NCBI GenBank assembly: GCA_041844335.1
Contig: JBGZAX010000041.1
Location: 1-26,063, forward strand
Reading direction: 5' to 3'
DNA: 26,063 bases
From: CAUUFM01 sp041844335
GTDB lineage: Bacteria; Bacillota; Clostridia; Lachnospirales; Lachnospiraceae
Shown here: in pieces, positions 6,479 to 14,211 of the stretch
How the letters are laid out: every line of letters starts with the position of its first letter
Numbering within the stretch: the first letter of the stretch is position 1
Translations under genes and position numbers: made by a program
Notes under the pieces: model-generated
Told to the model about the DNA's origin: nothing
The model's database searches: none
What the model saw: the letters and a program-made list of their open reading frames with translations, nothing else

Positions 6479-7945
6479 ATGAGAAATTTAAAATTAAGAA
6501 CACTGACAGCTGTAACGGTACTTGCAATGATAGTAGGCATAAGCCCTGTAACGACAAAAGCTATAAGTCCTATTGACGGACATGGTCAAGAAAGACACGA
6601 AGCAAAATGGTATTTTGCCACGCACTCAGACAAGGCTTCTGATCCATCAATGTATACTTCAGATGTTACTGCTTTTTGGCCTGAAGCAAATAACGGCATA
6701 GGCGGTTATATTATGATAACTGGAACTCCCGAATGGGGTTCTGTAGCAGGTGATGAAAAAGGAAAGTACAGCACAAATTATGATGCATTTGAGTATACGA
6801 TAAATGATAATAGAGCAGCAGATAGTGCACAAAATCAAATAATAACAAATAATAATGTAGAAGATGCTATCAGAAATGCTTTAGGAAATCAAGAAGTAAG
6901 TATGTTTGGCGGTTCTAATGAACAGTACAGTCTGAAATTTACCGATCCCGGTGTTTCAGTGAAGATAATGCGTATCAAGCAGCCTACTAATACTGATAAA
7001 TATTATCATATAGATTGCTGGATTACAAGAGCCAAGACAGAAGGAGTAACAATAAACTATTTCTATGATAATATTAAAAAAGAAGATGAAACAAAAACCT
7101 TAACAGGTAATGTAGGATCTGTGGTAAATATAGCTGCTGAAGATATTAGAGAAAGAGATAATGCGCGATACAAACTGGCGTCGGTAACTGCAGACGGTCA
7201 AGCTCTATCTTTAGATAACGGTAAATACTCTGTGACCTTAAAAGAGGGGGATACGCCGATTATAGTTAATGTGTACTATGATAGAGTATATACAGTAAGA
7301 TTTGATTTAAATGCAAAAGATACCATCCCCGGCAGTATCGATTCTCAGATAGTAAAAAAAGGTGAAAAAGCTGTTGCCCCTGCAGATGTTCCAACCAGAG
7401 AAGGTTTTAATTTTAAGGGTTGGTTTAAGGAAAATACGACATCTAAATTCGACTTTCAGAATACAGAGATAAATGAAGATACAACTCTTGTTGCTCAGTG
7501 GGAAGAAATACAATCTAATGACGAGCCGGTGCAGCCGGGACAGGGTAATGAGACAAAGCCGAATCCCGGTAATCAGGAAGACCCTAAGCCGGAACCTCAG
7601 CCGCCTGTTGTGGATAATCCCATATCTATTGATCCGCTGCCACTTGAGCCTGTAGCGACGATAAATGATGATTCTACTCCTCTTGCCAACACAGTAATAA
7701 AGGATGATGATACCCCTCTTGCAAGTACGATAGAAGATGAGGATGTGATTTTAGAAGATGCCGATATAGACGATGATAACACATCTCCTGCCGATGTCTC
7801 AAAACTTAATGATGATGATGTTCCTTTAGCAGATATGCCAAAAACGGGACAGCTTTCAGTTACGGGCATGTATGCCTTAGCTGCTACATTATTGGCGGGA
7901 ATCGCTTTGACAGTGACATTTTTCTTTAAAAAAAGAAAGATTTGA
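6479..7945 (+). CDS. Sortase-anchored surface protein with InlB B-type repeat
   Basis: Predicted secreted, wall-attached protein of 488 aa. A signal peptide occupies residues 1-28 (cleavage likely after TKA). Residues about 30-190 form an unrecognised domain containing a single cysteine. Residues 191-270 resemble a MucBP/beta-grasp-like module. Residues 271-342 match the InlB B-repeat (Listeria-Bacteroides repeat) pattern, ending in GFNFKGWF and TTLVAQWEE. A Pro-rich stretch follows (348-390), then an acidic repeat region (396-452). The C-terminus has MPKTG (453-457), a hydrophobic helix (about 462-483) and a KKRKI tail, a sortase sorting signal with Met in place of the usual Leu. AGGAGG lies 8 nt before ATG. 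Expression is probably controlled by the c-di-GMP-I riboswitch just upstream. Adhesion is a plausible role but is not shown. Confidence 0.88.
   Translation: MRNLKLRTLTAVTVLAMIVGISPVTTKAISPIDGHGQERHEAKWYFATHSDKASDPSMYTSDVTAFWPEANNGIGGYIMITGTPEWGSVAGDEKGKYSTNYDAFEYTINDNRAADSAQNQIITNNNVEDAIRNALGNQEVSMFGGSNEQYSLKFTDPGVSVKIMRIKQPTNTDKYYHIDCWITRAKTEGVTINYFYDNIKKEDETKTLTGNVGSVVNIAAEDIRERDNARYKLASVTADGQALSLDNGKYSVTLKEGDTPIIVNVYYDRVYTVRFDLNAKDTIPGSIDSQIVKKGEKAVAPADVPTREGFNFKGWFKENTTSKFDFQNTEINEDTTLVAQWEEIQSNDEPVQPGQGNETKPNPGNQEDPKPEPQPPVVDNPISIDPLPLEPVATINDDSTPLANTVIKDDDTPLASTIEDEDVILEDADIDDDNTSPADVSKLNDDDVPLADMPKTGQLSVTGMYALAATLLAGIALTVTFFFKKRKI
7664..7834 (+). repeat. Acidic D-D-x-x-P-L-A repeat region
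   Basis: Within the surface protein, residues 396-452 contain degenerate copies of a short acidic unit spaced about 12 residues apart. These are NDDSTPLAN, KDDDTPLAS, EDEDVILED, DDDNTSPAD and NDDDVPLAD. The region lies directly before the sorting signal, where a wall-spanning stalk would be. Copy number may vary between strains (inference). Confidence 0.7.
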
Positions 7946-7991
7946 ATTTTAGTTAAAGCCTGTGTGTTTTTGATAAAAAATTGTTAATTTT

Positions 7992-8033
7992 GAACTGCCG
8001 TATTTGAATAAGTGCGGCAGTTCTTCTTTTTTT
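7992..8033 (+). terminator. Rho-independent terminator of the surface-protein gene
   Basis: GAACTGCCG (7992-8000) pairs perfectly with CGGCAGTTC (8015-8023), followed by a T-rich run to about 8033. It lies 46 nt after the stop codon. The remaining 8034-8174 holds only AT-rich sequence and a weak hairpin near 8098-8121, with no convincing gene. Confidence 0.9.
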
Positions 8034-8174
8034 AAATAATCTTACATAAATTAATAATCTGTTAACTTGCGGTTTTTCGGTAATTATGATTCCGTTTTCA
8101 ACACTAAAATGAAAGTGTGAAGGCTTATGATTGCTTAATTTCAGGAGTTGATTTTTAAAAAGTAGCTGTGAAAA

Positions 8175-8203
8175 TTGACAATATTCGTGCAAAATTATAT
8201 AAT
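8175..8203 (+). promoter_or_regulatory. Consensus sigma-A promoter of the HAD phosphatase
   Basis: TTGACA (8175-8180), 17-nt spacer, TATAAT (8198-8203), a perfect match in both boxes and spacing. Its position upstream of 8268 argues against the longer reading frame that would begin with the TTG of the -35 box. Confidence 0.9.
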
Positions 8204-8267
8204 TAATAGGTATATATATAATTTATGTGCATATTTAACTTTTTTTAATCTTAAAGGAGATATAGCA

Positions 8268-9095
8268 ATGCTGAGTAAATCCGATGTTTTCCTTTTGGAT
8301 ATGGATGGAACTATATATCTTGGAGATATATTGATTGACGGGGCCAAGGACTTTCTGGAAACGTTAAGAATACTTAAAAAAACCTATATTTTTGTGACAA
8401 ACAACTCTTCAAAAAGCCCTAAGGCATACATAGAAAAGCTCAACGGACTTGGGATTAAGGTAGAAAGAGAGCAGATTTTTACAAGTGCCGATGCAACTAT
8501 TATCTATTTAAAACAGCTTAGACCCGACATAAAGAATATTTTTTTACTTGGTACCCCAAGCCTTAAAGAACAATTTTTGTCCTATGACTACAACATAATA
8601 GAAACAAGATATGAACTGGATGAATTATTTGAAAAGGGAGAAAATATAGATGAGATAATTCTGGGCTTTGACACAACCCTTACATATGAAAAAATACACA
8701 CAGCCTGTGACTTAATCAGAGAAAAGGGTTCATATATCGCCACTCACCCGGATCTTAACTGCCCCTTAGACAACGGCAAGGTGATGCCTGATATCGGTGC
8801 TATGATTGCATTTATCAAAGCTTCTACAAAAATTGATCCTACGATAATAGGCAAACCTCATAAAACCATGATTGACGGGATTTGCATAAGGTACAATGTA
8901 GAAAAAAAGAATATGCTCATGATTGGAGACAGACTGTACACCGATATCCTTATAGGAAGAGAGGCGGATATAAAAACAGCTCTTGTGTTTTCCGGCGAAA
9001 CCACAAGAGCCATGTACGATAATTCAAATATTGCCGCCACCTACACCTATAATTCCGTTAAGGAAATAGGAGAGGAACTTAAAAAATCCCGGTAA
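8268..9095 (+). CDS. HAD-IIA phosphatase, NagD-like
   Basis: Haloacid dehalogenase-superfamily phosphatase of the NagD / 4-nitrophenylphosphatase group, 275 aa, with an alpha/beta cap domain. Catalytic motifs are DMDGTIYLG (residues 11-19, nucleophile Asp11 and acid/base Asp13), VTNNSSKS (43-50), GKPHKT (195-200, Lys196) and MIGDRLYTD (218-226, Asp221 and Asp226). The natural substrate is unknown. NagD members act on nucleotides, sugar phosphates or phosphoglycolate-type repair substrates. The start is ATG 8268 with AAAGGAGA 7 nt upstream; the frame is open further but that part overlaps the promoter. The 3' end overlaps convergent fhs by 17 nt, with no terminator between them. Confidence 0.93.
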   Translation: MLSKSDVFLLDMDGTIYLGDILIDGAKDFLETLRILKKTYIFVTNNSSKSPKAYIEKLNGLGIKVEREQIFTSADATIIYLKQLRPDIKNIFLLGTPSLKEQFLSYDYNIIETRYELDELFEKGENIDEIILGFDTTLTYEKIHTACDLIREKGSYIATHPDLNCPLDNGKVMPDIGAMIAFIKASTKIDPTIIGKPHKTMIDGICIRYNVEKKNMLMIGDRLYTDILIGREADIKTALVFSGETTRAMYDNSNIAATYTYNSVKEIGEELKKSR

Positions 9096-10740
9096 TTATC
9101 CCGTTCTTATCTATGTCAATCTCGTTTGCAGCCGGTTTTTTAGGAAGCCCGGGCATTGTCAAAATGCTGCCCGTAAGTGCTACTATAAAGCCGGCTCCTG
9201 CACTTATTTTAAGAGCTCTGATATTTATATCGAAGTTCTCAGGTGCTCCTAATAATTTGGCATTGTCGGAAAAGCTGTACTGTGTCTTAGCTATACAGAC
9301 GGGCAGTCCGGAAAGCCCGAGCTTATCTATCTTATCAAGCATTTTATTCGCCTCCGGACTTAATATTATCCCTCTTGCTCCGTAAATTCGTGTAGCTATT
9401 TTTTCCAATTTTACTTTTATTGTATCCTCAAGCTCGTAGCAATATGAAAAATCTTTATTAGTGCCGTTTTCACATATATTTATCACCTCTTGCGCAAGCT
9501 TGAAGGCTCCCTTTCCGCCCTCTGCCCACACATTTGACCTTATGGCCTCAACACCTGATTTTGCACATTCATCCGCTACAAACTGAATTTCCTCGTCCGT
9601 ATCATCCACAAACACATTTATTGCCACCACCGCCGGTAAATGATATACATTTTTAATATTATTCAAATGCCTGAGAAGATTTGAAATACCTGATTTTAAT
9701 TTATCCATTTCACCTAAGGATTCATCTCCCGAATGGTATTTAAGTGCTCTGATTGTGGCCACTATCACCACAACATCAGGCTTTAATTCAGCCGCTCTGC
9801 ATTTTATATCCAAAAATTTTTCAGCCCCAAGATCCGCTCCGAAGCCCGCCTCGGTGACCACATAATCAGCAAGGCTTAAGGCTGTTTTGGTGGCTATTAC
9901 GGAATTGCAACCATGTGCTATATTTGCAAACGGTCCTCCGTGCACTATCGCCGGAGTTCCTATCAGTGTCTGAACAATGTTGGGCTTTATGGCATCTTTT
10001 AAAAGTGTTGCCATAGCACCTACCGCCCCTAAATCATTCGCAGTCACCGGCTCGTCATCATAGGTATATGCCACTATCATTTTTGATAATCTGTTTTTCA
10101 AATCCTCTATGTCCTTTGCAAGGCATAAGATCGCCATCGTTTCACTGGCTACAGTAATATCGAAATGATCCTCTCTTACCACACCGTTTGTTTTACCGCC
10201 GAGGCCTCCTACTATATTTCTAAGCTGTCTGTCATTCATATCTACAACACGGTTTAATACGATTTTTCTATTGTCAATATTTAGAGCATTCCCTTGAAAG
10301 ATATGATTATCAAGCATTGCCGCAAGCAGATTTGTAGCAGAGCTTATTGCATGAAAATCTCCCGTAAAATGAAGATTGATATCCTCCATAGGAGCTATTT
10401 GAGAATACCCGCCGCCTGTTGCTCCACCCTTCAAGCCGAATACCGGTCCCAACGAAGGCTCTCTCAGTGCCGCAGCCACTTTCTTTCCCGATAATCTGAG
10501 CCCATCCGTTAAGCCTATTGTAACCGTGGTCTTTCCCTCTCCTTTCGGAGTAGGATTTATTGCAGTTACAAGAACCAGTTTTGAATTTTTATTTTCTTTA
10601 AGACTCTTTATATCTATCTTTGCCTTATATTTACCGTATAATTCAATATCGCCTTCATCTAAATCAAGGCTTTTTGACACCTCTATGATATTTTTAAGCT
10701 CGACCTCTCTTGCTATTTCAAGATCACTTTTTTGTGCCAT
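9079..10740 (-). CDS. fhs: Formate-tetrahydrofolate ligase
   Basis: Joins formate to tetrahydrofolate using ATP, giving 10-formyl-THF for purine and formyl-Met synthesis, and for the acetyl-CoA pathway in acetogens. The product is 553 aa, the normal length. The P-loop-like PTPKGEGKTT lies at about residues 63-72. EPSLGPVFGLKGGATGGG follows from about 94, then MEDINLHFTGDFHAI and HGGPFANIAHGC. The start chosen is ATG 10740, with GGAGG 5 nt before it. An in-frame GTG two codons earlier lies inside that Shine-Dalgarno sequence and is unlikely. It is the last gene of the minus-strand cluster, 75 nt after the aminopeptidase stop. No other Wood-Ljungdahl gene is in the window, so acetogenesis cannot be claimed. 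Confidence 0.97.
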   Translation of the reverse strand: MAQKSDLEIAREVELKNIIEVSKSLDLDEGDIELYGKYKAKIDIKSLKENKNSKLVLVTAINPTPKGEGKTTVTIGLTDGLRLSGKKVAAALREPSLGPVFGLKGGATGGGYSQIAPMEDINLHFTGDFHAISSATNLLAAMLDNHIFQGNALNIDNRKIVLNRVVDMNDRQLRNIVGGLGGKTNGVVREDHFDITVASETMAILCLAKDIEDLKNRLSKMIVAYTYDDEPVTANDLGAVGAMATLLKDAIKPNIVQTLIGTPAIVHGGPFANIAHGCNSVIATKTALSLADYVVTEAGFGADLGAEKFLDIKCRAAELKPDVVVIVATIRALKYHSGDESLGEMDKLKSGISNLLRHLNNIKNVYHLPAVVAINVFVDDTDEEIQFVADECAKSGVEAIRSNVWAEGGKGAFKLAQEVINICENGTNKDFSYCYELEDTIKVKLEKIATRIYGARGIILSPEANKMLDKIDKLGLSGLPVCIAKTQYSFSDNAKLLGAPENFDINIRALKISAGAGFIVALTGSILTMPGLPKKPAANEIDIDKNGIITGIF

Positions 10741-10815
10741 AAACACCTCCGTTATATTTCAATTTCGTATACAAAACACGCTTTAATCCGTGTATCTCTT
10801 AGAGTCGTAAATCCG

Positions 10816-11898
10816 TTATCTGTCAATTGTAATAAGCTCTCTTTTCGAGTGACTCAGTTGTTCAAAGCCTTTTTCAGTAGTAACAAGCAAGTCCTCTATA
10901 CGAACTCCCATTTCACCAGGTATGTAAATTCCGGGTTCTACCGTGAGCAACATATTAGGTAGTATCTTTGTGTTATCTTTCTTGGAAAATCTGGGATTTT
11001 CATGTACTTTAAGTCCAAGGCTATGCCCCAATCCGTGTCCGAAATACTCGCCAAACCCCTTACTTTCTATCAGATCTCTTGCCGCTTTATCTATATCTCT
11101 GCCCACATAGCCATTTTCAGCGTTTTCATTAATTGCATCAAAAGCGGCTTCTTGAGCCAACTTCACAGTTTCGTAAACAAGTCTTTGTTTGTCTGAGATT
11201 TCCCCCATAGCCACAGTTCTTGTCATATCTGAGCAATATCCGTGATACTTACAGCCAAAGTCCATTGTTACAAATTCTCCCTTTGCAATTTTCTTTTCCG
11301 AAGGAACGGCATGCGGCTTATCTCCGTTTATCCCTGATGCCACTATTGTATCAAAGCTTAATTTTTCAGCTCCGTTTACCTTTAAGCCAAGCTCTATTTG
11401 TGCCGCCACCTCAAGCTCGGTCATACCTGTTTTTATAACAGTCAATACATGACTGAACGCCTTATCTCCTATTGCTTCAGCTTGTCTTATAAGGTCGAGC
11501 TCTTCCTTTTCTTTAATGCGTCTTACATAGTCCAATTCTTCATTGATTGCGACGAACTTTTCAACGCCGCTTAGAGCCTTTTTAATTAAATCATAGTCTG
11601 AAAATACCATATACATGGCCTCAAACCCCATAGACTTTATATTGTTATCTTCGGCAATTTTGGCAAGCTCCGTATAGATGTCATAATCCTTCATTGTGAT
11701 AATCTCACAATTACGACCCTTTGTTTCCTGCTCGCTGCTTACAGTGTATCTTGCATCCGTCACCACAAAATATCTGCCTTTTGTGTAAACAATCATTCCC
11801 TCTCCGCAAAAGCCTGTAAAATATCTCATATTAGCCTCGTCGGATAACAGTATCGCATCAAGCTTTAATTCTTCCAATACCCTATCTATCTTGTCCAT
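10816..11898 (-). CDS. Xaa-Pro aminopeptidase (M24 family)
   Basis: Cytoplasmic metallopeptidase that removes an N-terminal residue preceding proline. The product is 360 aa with a creatinase-like N-terminal domain (1-125) and a pita-bread catalytic domain. The five metal ligands can be placed: Asp213 (TMDFG), Asp224 (CSDMTRTV), His288 (FGHGLGHSLGL), Glu321 (TVEPGIY) and Glu335 (VRIEDLL). His196 in KPHAVPS is the usual additional active-site histidine. The length matches the YqhT-type enzymes of Firmicutes, which lack the extra N-terminal part of E. coli PepP. The start overlaps the end of yqeG by 13 nt with an AGGAGG-type site inside yqeG, indicating coupled translation. A prolidase role (Xaa-Pro dipeptides) cannot be excluded. 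Confidence 0.93.
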   Translation of the reverse strand: MDKIDRVLEELKLDAILLSDEANMRYFTGFCGEGMIVYTKGRYFVVTDARYTVSSEQETKGRNCEIITMKDYDIYTELAKIAEDNNIKSMGFEAMYMVFSDYDLIKKALSGVEKFVAINEELDYVRRIKEKEELDLIRQAEAIGDKAFSHVLTVIKTGMTELEVAAQIELGLKVNGAEKLSFDTIVASGINGDKPHAVPSEKKIAKGEFVTMDFGCKYHGYCSDMTRTVAMGEISDKQRLVYETVKLAQEAAFDAINENAENGYVGRDIDKAARDLIESKGFGEYFGHGLGHSLGLKVHENPRFSKKDNTKILPNMLLTVEPGIYIPGEMGVRIEDLLVTTEKGFEQLSHSKRELITIDR

Positions 11899-12401
11899 TT
11901 ATTTTCCTCCTGTTTTTTATAAAAATGATAAACTATCTTCTCAAGTTTTCTTTTCAACACTATTTGTATCTCTTCCTTTTTGTCTATGGGCTTTACAACA
12001 ATGCTCAAAATACCAAGCCTTTTAGCCCCGTATACATCGGTAAAGAGCTGATCTCCGAAAAATGCCGTGGTGGATATATTTTCTTTTGCACACTTTATTG
12101 CCGATAAATATCCGTCCTTTTTAGGCTTTCCAGCCTTAAAAATATAATTATCAGCCCCTACTTTTTTAAAAAAGCTGAAAACCCGATCCCTTCTATTATT
12201 TGAAACAAGACAGGTCTTAAATCCGATATTTTTAAGCTTCTTAAAAATATCTATCGCCCTGTCGTCAGCCGGTGCCCCGTGCTTTACAAGAGTATTATCT
12301 ATATCAAAGATAAGCAGTCTGTACCCCTTATTATATAGTGAAACGAAATCGTAATTATAGATGTTTTCTATTATATCATCCGGATAAAATTTTTCAAGCA
12401 T
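11886..12401 (-). CDS. yqeG: YqeG-family HAD phosphatase
   Basis: HAD superfamily subfamily IIIA phosphatase, 171 aa. Motifs are IFDIDNTLV (residues 31-39, Asp33 and Asp35), LVSNN (66-70), AGKPKK (90-95, Lys92) and FFGDQLFTD (114-122, Asp117 and Asp122). YqeG in Bacillus sits in a conserved cluster that includes the GTPase YqeH and aroE. Here it is 8 nt downstream of the aroE-aroK fusion, keeping part of that association. The substrate is not established; phosphatidylglycerophosphate is one proposal for related proteins. The start is ATG with AGGAG 5-6 nt upstream. Confidence 0.9.
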   Translation of the reverse strand: MLEKFYPDDIIENIYNYDFVSLYNKGYRLLIFDIDNTLVKHGAPADDRAIDIFKKLKNIGFKTCLVSNNRRDRVFSFFKKVGADNYIFKAGKPKKDGYLSAIKCAKENISTTAFFGDQLFTDVYGAKRLGILSIVVKPIDKKEEIQIVLKRKLEKIVYHFYKKQEENKWTR

Positions 12402-12409
12402 AAATTCTC

Positions 12410-13768
12410 CTAATCTACAATATTGCCGTATATCTCATTTACTATGGATGTAGGTGTTCTGTCATCTCCAACTACCACAATATCGGCACTTTTCTCATAT
12501 ATTTCACTTCTTGCCCTGTATAAAAAGCCTACCTGATCCATTTCCATATCAATTATCATCGGTCTTGAATTCGGGTTTTTATTAAGTCTGTTTATTATTT
12601 CCCCAAAGCTCATATTTAAGTATACTATCCTGCCGCTCTTTTTCATAAGCTCCATATTTTCTTTTTGGAGCACACTTCCTCCTCCGGTAGCGACTATAAG
12701 CTTTTGTCCCTTATATGAACCAACCAGTTTTTCAAGTGCCCTGTGCTCCTTTTTTCTGAAGCCCTCTTCACCCTCAAGCCTGAAGATATTGCTGATACTG
12801 ACATTATAAAGGTTTTCTATATATCTGTCCAAATCCACAAAGGGAAGAGCGGCTCTCTTTGCCAAAGCCTCTCCTACGGTGCTTTTTCCTGCTCCCATAA
12901 AGCCCACTAAATATATTATTTTCTTCAGGCTCTCTATATATTCCTTAATAGGATATTCTTTATTCGTATAGATCTTAAATGCAGCGGTAGCCTGAAATAA
13001 CAGCTGTGTTTTTCCGCCTATAAAGGTGGCTCCGGCTTTCTTTGCCTGTTCCATGAGCTTAGTTCTGCCACCCGAATACACAAGATCAAGGATCGTCATA
13101 TTTTTATGTAGATATGAGTCATCCTTTATAATCGACGATTTGTCATTCATGCCGATACTTGTCGCGTTTACCAAAATATCGGTATCACTTTTCGGCTTGT
13201 AGGAGTTTACACTGCGCATAAGCCTTAGTTCAAGTTTATTAATACCGCCGTAGCTTTGAAGATTTTTAGACATTTCTCCCGCTTTTTGGAAATTAGGGCT
13301 TAATCTGTTGGTCAAAATAACACTTTTTGCTCCATTTACCAAAGCGGCAACGGATAAGGCTCTTCCCGCGCCTCCCGCTCCCACAATCTCCACATTCTTT
13401 TCCTTTATAGAAATACCCTTTGATTGCAGCGCCAATATGAAACCGTGCCCGTCGGTCATTTCTCCCAACATCTCCCCGTCCGCAAATTTAACCGTGTTCA
13501 CACTGCCGCAAAGTGAGGCAAGTTGGCTTAATTTATCCGCCTTTTCAGCCATTTCACTTTTGTATGGCATTGTGACGTTAAACCCCTTGAAATTCAGCGT
13601 AGAAAGAGCTTTTAAGCCATCGTCCAAATTGCTGAATTCGGAGCATGTGTATATATCGTCTATACCGTAATAGTTAAAACCGAAATTATAAATTTCAGGT
13701 GACATTGAATGTCTAATAGGCTGCCCAATCAGGGTATATAGCCCCGTTCTTGCATTTATCTTAATCAT
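12410..13768 (-). CDS. aroE-aroK: Fused shikimate dehydrogenase-shikimate kinase (AroE-AroK)
   Basis: Carries two steps of aromatic amino acid synthesis on one chain: NADPH reduction of 3-dehydroshikimate, then ATP phosphorylation of shikimate. Residue numbers count from the longer GTG start. The AroE part (about 1-275) shows IGQPIRHSMSP (15-25), NVTMPYK (65-71, catalytic Lys71), GSVNTV (89-94), TDGHGF (106-111, Asp107), GAGGAGR (131-137) and GGKTQLLFQ. The AroK part (about 284-453) shows P-loop GFMGAGKST (290-298), FVDLDRYIE with Asp313 and Asp315, a TGGGSV loop (362-367), SRP (402-404) and RARSEIY (419-425). A linker of under 15 residues joins them. ATG 13768 is chosen; GTG one codon upstream (13771) is equally reachable from the weak GGA site. 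The gap to aroQ is 5 nt. Confidence 0.95.
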   Translation of the reverse strand: MIKINARTGLYTLIGQPIRHSMSPEIYNFGFNYYGIDDIYTCSEFSNLDDGLKALSTLNFKGFNVTMPYKSEMAEKADKLSQLASLCGSVNTVKFADGEMLGEMTDGHGFILALQSKGISIKEKNVEIVGAGGAGRALSVAALVNGAKSVILTNRLSPNFQKAGEMSKNLQSYGGINKLELRLMRSVNSYKPKSDTDILVNATSIGMNDKSSIIKDDSYLHKNMTILDLVYSGGRTKLMEQAKKAGATFIGGKTQLLFQATAAFKIYTNKEYPIKEYIESLKKIIYLVGFMGAGKSTVGEALAKRAALPFVDLDRYIENLYNVSISNIFRLEGEEGFRKKEHRALEKLVGSYKGQKLIVATGGGSVLQKENMELMKKSGRIVYLNMSFGEIINRLNKNPNSRPMIIDMEMDQVGFLYRARSEIYEKSADIVVVGDDRTPTSIVNEIYGNIVD

Positions 13769-13773
13769 CACTT

Positions 13774-14211
13774 TTATTCCAACTTTTCAGCTAAATAGCT
13801 GATTGCAAATTTATAACCCTCAAAACCAAGTCCTGCTATCACTCCGATACAGGCTGAACTTAAAATCGAATTATGCCTAAATCTCTCATTTCTTGCATAT
13901 ATATTTGAAATATGAACCTCAACGGTAGGAATATCTGTCGCCTTTAAAGCATCATATATAGCGTAACTGTAATGTGAAAAAGCACCTGCATTTATGACAA
14001 TACCGTCAATTTTATCAAAATAACATTGATTGATAAAGCTTATTATCTCTCCCTCTATATTTGACTGAAAAAACTTTATATCTATACCCTTATTTTCTGT
14101 ATAAGAAAGCAATTCATCAATAAGATTATCCAAGGTTTTTTCACCGTAAACAGCTCTTTGCCTAATTCCGAGCATATTTAAATTGGCACCGTTTATGACA
14201 GCTAATTTCAT
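13774..14211 (-). CDS. aroQ: Type II 3-dehydroquinate dehydratase
   Basis: Dehydrates 3-dehydroquinate to 3-dehydroshikimate, the substrate of the AroE domain coded just downstream. The product is 145 aa, normal for the dodecameric type II enzyme. Visible marks are the N-terminal NGANLNMLG (7-15), the catalytic tyrosine loop RQRAVYG (17-23, Tyr22), QSNIEGEII (49-57), INAGAFSHYSYAI (73-85, Asn74 and His80) and VEVHISN (97-103, His100). The start codon overlaps the stop of the ROK kinase gene by 4 nt (ATGA arrangement). Together with the fusion gene it supplies three consecutive shikimate-pathway steps in about 1.8 kb. Confidence 0.96.
   Translation of the reverse strand: MKLAVINGANLNMLGIRQRAVYGEKTLDNLIDELLSYTENKGIDIKFFQSNIEGEIISFINQCYFDKIDGIVINAGAFSHYSYAIYDALKATDIPTVEVHISNIYARNERFRHNSILSSACIGVIAGLGFEGYKFAISYLAEKLE

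Noticed and set aside
7953..8192. A 79-codon minus-strand reading frame over the terminator and HAD promoter
   Set aside because: It crosses the clear terminator hairpin and starts within a consensus promoter of the other strand. It has no ribosome site and no recognisable motif.
9079..10740. Presence of fhs as evidence of acetogenic growth
   Set aside because: fhs is common in non-acetogens, and no other Wood-Ljungdahl gene is present in the window.
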